Assembly (NCBI GenBank): GCA_028865585.1
Contig: JAGWJU010000053.1
Location: forward strand, 1 to 7,559
Length of the DNA stretch: 7,559 nucleotides
Source: Elusimicrobiota bacterium
Lineage (GTDB): Bacteria > Elusimicrobiota > Elusimicrobia > UBA1565 > UBA9628
Reading direction: 5' to 3'
Shown here: piece after piece, positions 1 through 5,615 of the stretch
How the letters are laid out: the number at the start of each line of letters is the position of its first letter
How positions within the stretch are numbered: the first letter of the stretch is position 1
Position numbers and translations under genes: made by a program
Notes under the pieces: generated by a model
Database searches by the model: none
What the model saw: only the letters and a program-made list of their open reading frames with translations
Told to the model about the DNA's origin: nothing

Positions 1-27
1 AAGGAGAAGATGCTGGCGGCGGCCTGA
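1..27 (+). CDS. Possible 3' end of an upstream gene (partial)
   Basis: Frame 1 reads KEKMLAAA and then a TGA stop at 25-27. A Lys/Glu and Ala-rich ending fits a real protein C-terminus, and the AT-rich non-coding character begins right after the stop. Only eight codons are visible, so neither function nor reality can be established. If real, the gene converges on the minus-strand gene ending at 173. Confidence 0.3.
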   Translation, partial: KEKMLAAA

Positions 28-63
28 TATCCACACAATTCACGGATGTCCACATCAATTCAC
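26..63. repeat. Two-copy imperfect tandem repeat with DnaA-box-like cores
   Basis: GATATCCACACAATTCAC (26-43) is followed, after a single G, by GATGTCCACATCAATTCAC (45-63). The copies differ by one substitution and one inserted T. Each contains a 9-mer close to the DnaA-box consensus TTATCCACA: ATATCCACA at 27-35 (8 of 9) and ATGTCCACA at 46-54 (7 of 9). An A-rich stretch follows from 61. The repeat lies between convergent genes and may continue to the left of the window. A role in DnaA binding is inference only. Confidence 0.6.
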
Positions 64-83
64 AAAAAAGAAAAAGGAGCAAA

Positions 84-119
84 AAGAAAAAAAGGTACGG
101 CCGACGACGGCTACTCCTT
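84..119 (-). terminator. Rho-independent terminator for the minus-strand membrane-protein gene
   Basis: Read on the minus strand, a GC-rich stem (GTAGCCG, loop TCGT, CGGCCGTAC with two unpaired bases; plus positions about 94-113) can be extended by AAGG/CCTT pairing. It is followed at once by a T-rich tract, TTTTTTTCTTTTT (93 down to about 81). It lies about 55 bases past the stop of the gene ending at 173. A hairpin followed by a U-run on this strand fits intrinsic termination. There is no T-run on the plus strand. Confidence 0.6.
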
Positions 120-145
120 CGGTAACATCCTTAACTGATTTGACA

Positions 146-154
146 GGGGGGGGG
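146..154. repeat. Nine-base G homopolymer
   Basis: A run of nine G's lies 19 bases beyond the stop codon of the minus-strand gene, between it and its terminator. Such runs are prone to slippage, but no reading frame or promoter spacer includes it, so no phase-variation role is evident. Confidence 0.5.
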
Positions 155-172
155 CAAAGATGCGGCGGGACC

Positions 173-931
173 CTAGTCTTCCGAGCCCTCGTCGCGCAGG
201 CTGGTCAGGATGGACTCGTAGACGGCGTCGTCCTTTCCCGCGTAAAAAGAAAACATGGTCTTGGGCCCCAGAAGATAGGCCTCGACATGTGAGAACGGGG
301 CTTGGAACTCCACCTGGATGCCGCGCAACGTTCCAATCTGGAGGTTTTTGACGGAGAATTGGTTCTCCTGCTTGCGCAGGCGCGAGAGGACGAGGGCCTC
401 AAGCTGCTGGGGGCCGTCGACGTGGCCCGCCCAGGGATTGGGTTGGGCGTCCAAGCGCACGATGCCCATCTGCCCGTAGAGCCCGGTGTCGATGAAGTCG
501 ATACGGCTGGTGCCGGCTTTAGCGAAATAGACGCGTTCGACGGTTTTTTGGGGATCCGTGAACTCCTGAGCGCAGCCGTAGCCGGGCGGCAGATGCACGA
601 CATAGCCGTAATGCCCCAGAAACGCGGATTGCGCTTGGCCGATGCCGTCCTCCTTCTCTTGCGGGGAGCCGGAAGGGCTTGAAGACGGCGATTGGAAAAC
701 CATCAGGCCGGCGCCCAGGCATACAAGGGTGCCCGAAGCTAAAATAAAGAGCTTTCGGTTGCGGCTCATTGGTTTCTTGGCGCTCTTGGGCGCGGGCGCC
801 AGGGCCGCCTTCAAGGAGTCGTCGAAATCCAGGTCCGAGACACCCTCGTCGGCCAGTCGCCGGCGCAGCTCTTCGGCGGGAAAAAGGTTGACGTTTTCCT
901 TCAGGTAGTCGACGATCTCGGGCCGGATCAT
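173..931 (-). CDS. Single-pass membrane protein of unknown function
   Basis: I do not recognise a named family for this 252-residue protein. Residues about 3-42 form a small charged helical region (PEIVDYLKENVNLFPAEELR...LADEGVSDLDFDDSL). It resembles the short UBA-like N-terminal motif (pattern I..YL.....P.EELR..L...G....D.) found on many membrane proteins. A basic stretch (KSAKK...SRNRK, 49-60) precedes one transmembrane helix (61-79), which predicts the N-terminus inside. A Ser/Pro/Gly-rich linker (81-90) leads to an extracytoplasmic domain of about 150 residues. Its pattern, ending in MFSFYAGKDDAVYESILTSL, loosely recalls PsbP/DcrB-like lipoprotein folds (weak inference). The ATG at 931 is chosen because a good promoter ends 9 bases upstream; there is no Shine-Dalgarno sequence. 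The gene is divergent from rpsT and has its own promoter and terminator, so it is probably monocistronic. Confidence 0.85.
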   Translation of the reverse strand: MIRPEIVDYLKENVNLFPAEELRRRLADEGVSDLDFDDSLKAALAPAPKSAKKPMSRNRKLFILASGTLVCLGAGLMVFQSPSSSPSGSPQEKEDGIGQAQSAFLGHYGYVVHLPPGYGCAQEFTDPQKTVERVYFAKAGTSRIDFIDTGLYGQMGIVRLDAQPNPWAGHVDGPQQLEALVLSRLRKQENQFSVKNLQIGTLRGIQVEFQAPFSHVEAYLLGPKTMFSFYAGKDDAVYESILTSLRDEGSED

Positions 932-940
932 GGCCCGGTT

Positions 941-969
941 TTTATAACTTAATCGCCCCGGCGAGTCAA
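941..969 (-). promoter_or_regulatory. Sigma70-type promoter for the membrane-protein gene
   Basis: On the minus strand, TTGACT (969-964) and TATAAA (946-941) are separated by exactly 17 bases, matching the consensus at 5 of 6 positions in each box. The -10 box ends only 9 bases before the ATG at 931, so transcription should begin around 936-934. That leaves a leader of about 3-5 bases with no room for a ribosome binding site. Confidence 0.7.
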
Positions 970-975
970 TCGCGG

Positions 976-1005
976 TTGACTTTTTCGTCCGGAAAGTGGT
1001 CTAAT
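976..1005 (+). promoter_or_regulatory. Sigma70-type promoter for rpsT
   Basis: TTGACT (976-981) and TCTAAT (1000-1005) are separated by 18 bases, matching consensus at 5 of 6 positions each. The -10 box overlaps the first possible ATG (1004). The expected start point, about 7 bases past the box, falls at 1012-1013, exactly at the next in-frame ATG. The -35 box is back to back with that of the divergent gene: AGTCAATCGCGGTTGACT at 964-981 is an inverted repeat with 6-base arms. Confidence 0.65.
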
Positions 1006-1012
1006 GAGCGAT

Positions 1013-1336
1013 ATGGCCACAGCGATGGCGGGCAAGAAAAAAACCAAGAGACATGCCTCGGCGTTGAAGGCCGCCCGGCAGGCGGAAACGCACCGGCTGC
1101 GCAACCGCTCGGCCAAACGGGCTATCCGCGAGGCCATGCGCGAGGCGATGGCCGCGGCCAAGGCCAAGGGCGCCGCGGATTCCCAGACCCAGACGCTTCT
1201 GCGCGGCGCGACCGCGCTTCTGGACAAGGCCGCGCGTCGCGGCGTCATTCATTGGAAAGCCGCCGCCCGCCGCAAGTCCCGATTGTTGTCCCACGTCGGC
1301 GCCAAGGCCCCCGCGGCTGCGGCTTCTGCCAAGTAG
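1013..1336 (+). CDS. rpsT: 30S ribosomal protein S20
   Basis: S20 is a small helical, strongly basic protein that binds 16S rRNA in the body of the 30S subunit and helps early assembly. The family signature is clear: KRHASALKAARQAETHRLRN..AKRAIREAM corresponds to the S20 N-terminal helix (K.A.KR.RQ.E..R..N...K), and RGVIHWKAAARRKSRL matches the conserved C-terminal (KGVIHKN.AARKKSRL) motif. It is slightly longer than the usual 85-90 residues because of an Ala-rich tail and an extended N-terminus. Three in-frame ATGs (1004, 1013, 1025) are possible. I chose 1013 (107 residues) because the predicted -10 box covers 1000-1005 and its start point falls on 1013. A weak GGAAAG at 991-996 would favour 1004 if transcription begins further upstream, while homology alone would favour 1025 (MAGKKKTK). 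It converges with holA. Confidence 0.93.
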   Translation: MATAMAGKKKTKRHASALKAARQAETHRLRNRSAKRAIREAMREAMAAAKAKGAADSQTQTLLRGATALLDKAARRGVIHWKAAARRKSRLLSHVGAKAPAAAASAK

Positions 1337-1363
1337 TCGGCAACAAGCCGCCCGGACGTTTTT
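1336..1363 (+). terminator. Possible weak terminator after rpsT
   Basis: Directly after the rpsT stop, CGGC-AACAA-GCCG (1338-1350) can form a short hairpin. A GTC/GAC outer pairing (1336-1338 with 1355-1357) may extend it, and TTTTT (1359-1363) follows. The stem is short and the spacing to the T-run is longer than ideal, so this is tentative. It sits in the 52-base gap between the convergent ends of rpsT and holA. Confidence 0.35.
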
Positions 1364-1388
1364 CACCGAACTCAGCATTCAGCCCTGA

Positions 1389-2393
1389 TTACTTTGCCCG
1401 GCACAGCCGCGCGGCCGCGGCCTCGACTTCCGCTTGAGGGTCCAGCCAGGACTGGGACTTCAGGGCGCGCTCGGTCCGCAGGCAAATCAACAAATCCTCG
1501 CGCAGACGCTTCTCGCCCAGGCGCGAGGCCCGGCCGACGAAATCGCGGTCCCAGTAGGGGTGCAGCCGCAGGGTTCGGGCGATGTCCTGCGGGCCCCGGC
1601 CGGCGCCGGCCAAAATTTTGGCGCGCAGCTGCTTTTGCACGGCGGAGGACATCTGCGCCATGGCCCGGAAGGCTTGATCCTGCGGTTTGCCGTCCGCCAG
1701 GAAGCGCCGAAGGTGCGCCAGCACCGGGCCGGCCTTTCGTTCCTGGATGAGGCGCGAGAGGGCGAAAGGGTCGGCCGCTTTGCGGTAGCCCAGGCAGGCC
1801 AGGGCGTCCTCCTCGGAAATCTCGGCTCCGGAACAGAAAAGCAGAAGCTTCTCGAGCTCTTGGGACAGAGCCGTCCAGTCCGTTCCCGCCTCGCGCACCA
1901 GCAGCTGCGCGACGGGCGAGGGAAGGGTCTTGCCGGCTTTTTTAGCCGCGGCGCAAAGCCGCGTCTCGGCCGCGTCTTCCCGGAGCGGGGCGAAGACGAT
2001 GAGGGCTCCCGCGCTTTTGGCCGCCTGCGCCAGCGGATCCTTCGCGTCCGCCTTCCTATCATCGGAAACGAGCAGCAGGGTCGTCTGCGGAGAAGGACTT
2101 TTCAGATATTCGGCCAGGGCTTTTTTGAGCGCCGCGGGAAACGCGGGAGCCTTGACCGAAACCAGCCGCCGGTCCGAAAACACGGGGAGGGTGTGGAGCT
2201 CGGCCAGGATGTCTCCCAGGCGCTCATCGAGGTCCCCGGCGAAGGCGCGCGCGTTGAAATCGTCGCAGGCCAGCGTTTTTTCGACGAGGCGCCGGGCGGC
2301 TTCCTTGTCGGCGGCTTCCTCGCCGAGAAGGTAATAGACGGGCCGAAGCCCCGCTTTCAGGTCCTTGGCGAGTTCGGCGCCGGAAAGCTCCAT
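1389..2393 (-). CDS. holA: DNA polymerase III delta subunit (clamp loader)
   Basis: The delta subunit is the wrench of the replicative clamp loader; it opens the beta sliding clamp so it can be placed on primed DNA. The 334-residue length is close to the usual 330-345. The N-terminus has the typical PVYYLLGEEAADKEAARRLVEKTL motif, where delta has a degenerate P-loop region, followed by FNARAFAGDL (about 46-55) and LHTLPVFSDRRLVSVK (about 66-81), the clamp-binding element region. The C-terminal half contains the TDWTALSQELEKLLLF helix and the helical collar domain. It is last in the leuS-lptE-holA operon, 16 bases after lptE. The ATG at 2393 has no good Shine-Dalgarno sequence and directly follows a small hairpin, so translation may depend on coupling to lptE. 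Convergent rpsT is a common genomic neighbour of holA. Confidence 0.9.
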   Translation of the reverse strand: MELSGAELAKDLKAGLRPVYYLLGEEAADKEAARRLVEKTLACDDFNARAFAGDLDERLGDILAELHTLPVFSDRRLVSVKAPAFPAALKKALAEYLKSPSPQTTLLLVSDDRKADAKDPLAQAAKSAGALIVFAPLREDAAETRLCAAAKKAGKTLPSPVAQLLVREAGTDWTALSQELEKLLLFCSGAEISEEDALACLGYRKAADPFALSRLIQERKAGPVLAHLRRFLADGKPQDQAFRAMAQMSSAVQKQLRAKILAGAGRGPQDIARTLRLHPYWDRDFVGRASRLGEKRLREDLLICLRTERALKSQSWLDPQAEVEAAAARLCRAK

Positions 2394-2408
2394 CGTCTCG
2401 AAAAGACG
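2394..2408 (-). other. Small hairpin between lptE and holA
   Basis: CGTCT-CGAAA-AGACG on the plus strand gives a perfect 5-bp stem with a 5-base loop on either strand. It fills almost the whole gap between the lptE stop (2410-2412) and the holA start (2393), exactly where a ribosome binding site would be expected. It may modulate holA translation or mRNA processing. No T-run follows, so it is not a terminator. Confidence 0.4.
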
Positions 2409-2409
2409 C

Positions 2410-3039
2410 CTAGTAGGTCGGGGTCGTTACCGGCGTCAGGGGAACCGCCCCGGGATTGACGCTGGGCGCGGTCGAGGGCGCGTCGGGCGAAATCTGCCGC
2501 TGGGTCGCCCCGGTCACGGAGCCGAAGCCTTGGATGACGCGGGTCACCACGTCGTTGGCCAGGCGCGGCCAGAGCTCCTCGCGCGCCTGCTCCTCGGTCA
2601 GGCCCCCCGGCTGGGTGTCGGCGTTGAAGACGAGGCTTTCCTCGATATTGGGCTGGTCCCAAAGCGCGGTGTTGGTCTTCACGTCGATGAACTGCAGATC
2701 CGCGATGACGGTGAGCTTGTAGGAGGTCGGCACGAGATTTGCGTTGTACTGGATGGGAATCAAAAGGTAGCGGGTGATGGTCAGGTAGACCGCGCCGTCG
2801 GCCTCGGACTCGGGCACGATGGGATATTGCCCGTTGCTCAGAAACGCGTCGCGGACGGCGATGTAGAGCTTGTCCTCGATGCCGTACTGCTGGGTCTTGT
2901 TGACGATGGGCCGGACGGCGATTTTTTTGACGCTGCCGGGCAGGATTTGGGGCGCCGGATTGTAGGTGACGTCTCCCGTGCTGCAGGCGGCGCAAAGCCC
3001 CGCGGCCAGGACCATCCAGAGCGGCCAGAGTTTTTTCAT
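2410..3039 (-). CDS. lptE: LptE-like LPS-assembly lipoprotein
   Basis: LptE is an outer-membrane lipoprotein that plugs and assists the LptD barrel, which inserts lipopolysaccharide into the outer leaflet. The 209-residue protein starts with a lipoprotein signal peptide (MKK, hydrophobic 4-15, then LCAAC with Cys19 as the likely lipidated residue; Ser at +2 suits outer-membrane sorting). The body fits the LptE pattern: VKKIAVRPIVNKTQQYGIEDKLYIAVRDAF, then ADGAVYLTITRYL, then the beta-strand TSYKLTVIADLQFIDVKTNTALW. The final 30 or so residues are Pro/Thr/Ser-rich, probably a flexible tail. Position between leuS and holA is the classic lptE location and supports the call, because sequence similarity within this family is low. 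It is 15 bases from leuS and has its own AAGGGGGG ribosome binding site. Confidence 0.8.
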   Translation of the reverse strand: MKKLWPLWMVLAAGLCAACSTGDVTYNPAPQILPGSVKKIAVRPIVNKTQQYGIEDKLYIAVRDAFLSNGQYPIVPESEADGAVYLTITRYLLIPIQYNANLVPTSYKLTVIADLQFIDVKTNTALWDQPNIEESLVFNADTQPGGLTEEQAREELWPRLANDVVTRVIQGFGSVTGATQRQISPDAPSTAPSVNPGAVPLTPVTTPTY

Positions 3040-3044
3040 CGGAA

Positions 3045-3052
3045 CCCCCCTT
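3045..3052 (-). promoter_or_regulatory. Ribosome binding site of lptE
   Basis: AAGGGGGG on the minus strand lies 5 bases before the lptE ATG, in the 15-base gap after the leuS stop. It is close to the AAGGAGG consensus. It matters because the first genes of transcripts in this window have no such site, while this operon-internal gene does. Confidence 0.6.
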
Positions 3053-3054
3053 CT

Positions 3055-5583
3055 CTATTTGACGACCAGGCTCACCAGGCGGTTGGGCACCACCACGGCC
3101 TTGACCACCGTCTTTCCCGAAACGGCCGCGCGGATTTTTTCGAGCGCCAAGGCCGCCTGGCGCACGTCCTCCGCCCCGGCATCCCGCCCGAACTCGAAAC
3201 TCGCCCGCACTTTGCCGTTGACCTGCACGGCGTACTCGACTTTTCCCTCGGCCAGGAGGGACTCGTCCCAGGCGGGCCAGGGTTCCTGCGCCAGGCAGCG
3301 CTCGTGCCCGAGCTTTTCCCACAACTCCTCGGTCAGGTGCGGGGCAAAAGGGTGGAGCAGGATGAGCATCGCCTCCAAATCCACGCGCGCCGGCGCGGGC
3401 TGTTTTTGAATCTCGTTGGCGTAGATCATGAGAGCGGAAATCGCGGTGTTGAAGCCGAAAGACTCGATATCCTCGGCGACCTTCTTAATCGTTTTGTGGC
3501 GCAGGGGCGCCAGACCCGCCGAATCCTCCGCCACGCGCTGGTTTTCCAGCGCGTCCCAAATCAACGCCCAGATCTTGCGCAGAAAGCGCGAGACGCCCTC
3601 GATGCTGCGCATGTCCCAGGGCTTCGACTGCTCGAAGGGCCCCATGAACATCTCGTAGAGCCGAAAGGCGTCGGCGCCGTAGTCCGCGATGACCTGGTCC
3701 GGGTTGACCACGTTCTTCTTGGACTTTGACATCTTCTCGATCTGAGACTCGAGCTTCTCGCCCGTCTCGGACAGGACGGGCGCGCCGTCCTCGCCGTAGG
3801 CGATCTCGCCGTGGCCGTGGTAGACGCCGCGGGCGTCGCGGAAAGAGAAAGACAAAATCATGCCCTGGTGGCGCAGCTTTTGGAACGGCTCCTGCGTTGA
3901 GACCGCGCCCAGGTCGTAGAGCACCTTGTGCCAGAAGCGGGCGTAGAGCAGATGCAGAACGGCATGCTCGGCGCCGCCGACGTAGAGATCCACCGGCATC
4001 CAGGATTTTTCGACCTCGGGAGCCCAGGCTAAAACCTTGTTTTGGGGGTCGAGATAGCGCAGGTAATACCAGCACGAGCCCGCCCACTGGGGCATGGTGT
4101 TGGTCTCGCGCCGCGCGGGGCCTCCGCATGTGGGGCAAGGCGCGTTGACCCAGGCTTCGACCGCGGCTAGGGGAGATTCCCCGGTGCCGGTCGGCTTGTA
4201 GTCCTTCACGTCCGGCAGCAGCACGGGCAAGTCTTTCTCGGGCACCGGCACCATGCCGCATTTGGGACAGTGGATGACGGGGATGGGCTCGCCCCAGTAG
4301 CGCTGGCGGGAAAAAATCCAGTCGCGCAGCTTGTAGTGCACCGCGCGCCGGCCCAGCTCTTTCTCCTCCAGGTGCGCGATCATCTTCTGTTTGGCGTCGG
4401 GCGTCTTCAGGCCCTCGATGGCGGGTGAATCGACCGCCACGCCGTCGTCCGTAAAAGCGCCGTCTTCGGGGTAGGGGCCGTCCGCGGGCCGCACCACGCG
4501 CGGCGCGGGCAAATCGTATTTCTTGGCGAACTCCCAGTCGCGCTCATCGTGCGCGGGCACGGCCATGACCGCGCCCGATCCGTAGCCCGGCAGCACGTAG
4601 TCCGCCAGCCAGACCGGAATTTTGGCGCCGGAGAGAGGATGAACGGCGAAGGCCCCGGTGAAGACCCCCGTCTTCTCCTTGGCCAAGTCCGTGCGCTCCA
4701 AATCGGTCTTGTTCTTGGCGGCCGCAACGTAAGCCTCGACCGCGGCTTTCTTGTCCGCCGGAACTTTGAGCGAGGCGACCAGCGGGTTTTCCGGGGCCAG
4801 GGCCAGATAGGTCGCGCCGTAGAGGGTGTCGGGGCGGGTGGTGAAGACCGTGGCCTTGCCGCCGGATTCAAGCGCGAAGTCCACCTCCGCCCCTTCGGAG
4901 CGGCCGATCCAGTGCCGCTGCATGGATAGAGTCGAGGCCGGCCAGTCCAGTCCCGCCAAATCTTTTTCCAGCCGGTCGGCGTAGGCGGTGATGCGCAGCA
5001 CCCACTGGCGCAGGTTCTTCTTTTCGACCTGCGAACCGCAGCGCTCGCACTTGCCGCCGAAGACCTCCTCGTTGGCCAGGCCCGTCTGGCAGGACGGGCA
5101 CCAGTTGATGGGGGCGGTGGCCTCGTAAGCCAGACCCTTTTGCAGCAGGCGCAGGAAAATCCACTGCGTGCACTTGTAGTACTCCGGATCGGTGGTGTTG
5201 ATCTCCCGGCTCCAGTCGTAGGAGAAGCCGAGGGCCTTGATTTGGCGCTTGAAGTTGGCGACGTTTTTGCGCGTGACCTCGGCCGGATGCGTGCCCGTGG
5301 CGATGGCGAAATTCTCGGCGGGAAGACCGAAGGCGTCCCAGCCCATGGGGTGGAGCACGTCTAAGCCGCGCATGCGCTTGTAGCGGCAGACGATGTCCGT
5401 GGCGGTGTAGCCTTCCGGGTGCCCGACATGCAGGCCGTCCGCCGAAGGATAGGGGAACATGTCGAGGCAATAGAACTTCTTGCCGGGCCGCGGCGCGCGC
5501 GGCGCCTTGAAAAGCCCCGTCTCCTCCCAGCGCTTCTGCCATTTATCGGCGATGTCCTGCCAGGGAATGCGCTCGGGGCTCAT
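3055..5583 (-). CDS. leuS: Leucyl-tRNA synthetase
   Basis: This cytoplasmic class I aminoacyl-tRNA synthetase charges tRNA-Leu with leucine using ATP. The 842-residue protein is full length for a bacterial LeuRS. Visible landmarks in order are the HIGH-type motif HVGH at 52-55 within FPYPSADGLHVGHPEGY; a zinc-knuckle pattern C162-x2-C165...C179-x2-C182; the editing-domain (CP1) threonine-rich motif TTRPDTLYGA from T248, which clears mischarged tRNA; further CxxC pairs at C439/C442 and C483/C486; the RDWIFSRQRYWGEPIP block; and the KMSKS loop at 617-621 (KMSKSKKN). The C-terminal part is the anticodon-binding helical domain followed by a small VQVNGKVRA domain. It leads the leuS-lptE-holA operon. 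The ATG at 5583 lacks a Shine-Dalgarno sequence; a -10 box ends 12 bases upstream, so the leader is only about 6 bases. No T-box or leucine leader fits in the available space. Confidence 0.98.
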   Translation of the reverse strand: MSPERIPWQDIADKWQKRWEETGLFKAPRAPRPGKKFYCLDMFPYPSADGLHVGHPEGYTATDIVCRYKRMRGLDVLHPMGWDAFGLPAENFAIATGTHPAEVTRKNVANFKRQIKALGFSYDWSREINTTDPEYYKCTQWIFLRLLQKGLAYEATAPINWCPSCQTGLANEEVFGGKCERCGSQVEKKNLRQWVLRITAYADRLEKDLAGLDWPASTLSMQRHWIGRSEGAEVDFALESGGKATVFTTRPDTLYGATYLALAPENPLVASLKVPADKKAAVEAYVAAAKNKTDLERTDLAKEKTGVFTGAFAVHPLSGAKIPVWLADYVLPGYGSGAVMAVPAHDERDWEFAKKYDLPAPRVVRPADGPYPEDGAFTDDGVAVDSPAIEGLKTPDAKQKMIAHLEEKELGRRAVHYKLRDWIFSRQRYWGEPIPVIHCPKCGMVPVPEKDLPVLLPDVKDYKPTGTGESPLAAVEAWVNAPCPTCGGPARRETNTMPQWAGSCWYYLRYLDPQNKVLAWAPEVEKSWMPVDLYVGGAEHAVLHLLYARFWHKVLYDLGAVSTQEPFQKLRHQGMILSFSFRDARGVYHGHGEIAYGEDGAPVLSETGEKLESQIEKMSKSKKNVVNPDQVIADYGADAFRLYEMFMGPFEQSKPWDMRSIEGVSRFLRKIWALIWDALENQRVAEDSAGLAPLRHKTIKKVAEDIESFGFNTAISALMIYANEIQKQPAPARVDLEAMLILLHPFAPHLTEELWEKLGHERCLAQEPWPAWDESLLAEGKVEYAVQVNGKVRASFEFGRDAGAEDVRQAALALEKIRAAVSGKTVVKAVVVPNRLVSLVVK

Positions 5584-5595
5584 GATGATTAAGGA

Positions 5596-5609
5596 ATTAT
5601 AGCTATAAT
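5596..5609. promoter_or_regulatory. Palindromic bidirectional -10 element
   Basis: ATTATAGCTATAAT is a perfect 14-base palindrome with a TATAAT on each strand (minus 5601-5596, plus 5604-5609). It is an AT-rich island in GC-rich DNA and lies in the 32-base gap between the divergent start codons of leuS (5583) and the crotonase (5616). RNA polymerase bound to either strand would occlude the other, so the two transcripts probably compete. Confidence 0.65.
5604..5609 (+). promoter_or_regulatory. -10 box of the fatty-acid cassette
   Basis: A perfect TATAAT ends 6 bases before the GTG start at 5616. The expected start point (7 bases beyond the box) is the G of that GTG, which implies a leaderless mRNA. 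No convincing -35 hexamer is seen at the right distance (the 5581-5586 region reads CATGAT), and there is no extended -10 TG, so an activator or weak basal activity is possible. Confidence 0.5.
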
Positions 5610-5615
5610 CGAGGC

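Noticed and set aside
146..154. Phase-variable G tract
   Set aside because: The nine-G run is outside coding sequence and outside any promoter spacer I can identify.
2365..3729. A 454-codon open frame on the plus strand, and a 341-codon one at 1434-2459
   Set aside because: They are antisense to lptE, leuS and holA, which have clear family motifs. Long antisense frames are normal in GC-rich genes, and these proteins show no recognisable domains.
3485..4261. A 258-codon minus-strand frame inside leuS
   Set aside because: It is an out-of-frame shadow of leuS, Arg-rich and without motifs; the leuS frame there carries the KMSKS and CxxC motifs.
5584..5615. T-box or leucine attenuation leader for leuS
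   Set aside because: Only 32 bases separate the divergent start codons, and the predicted leader is about 6 bases, so there is no space for such an element.
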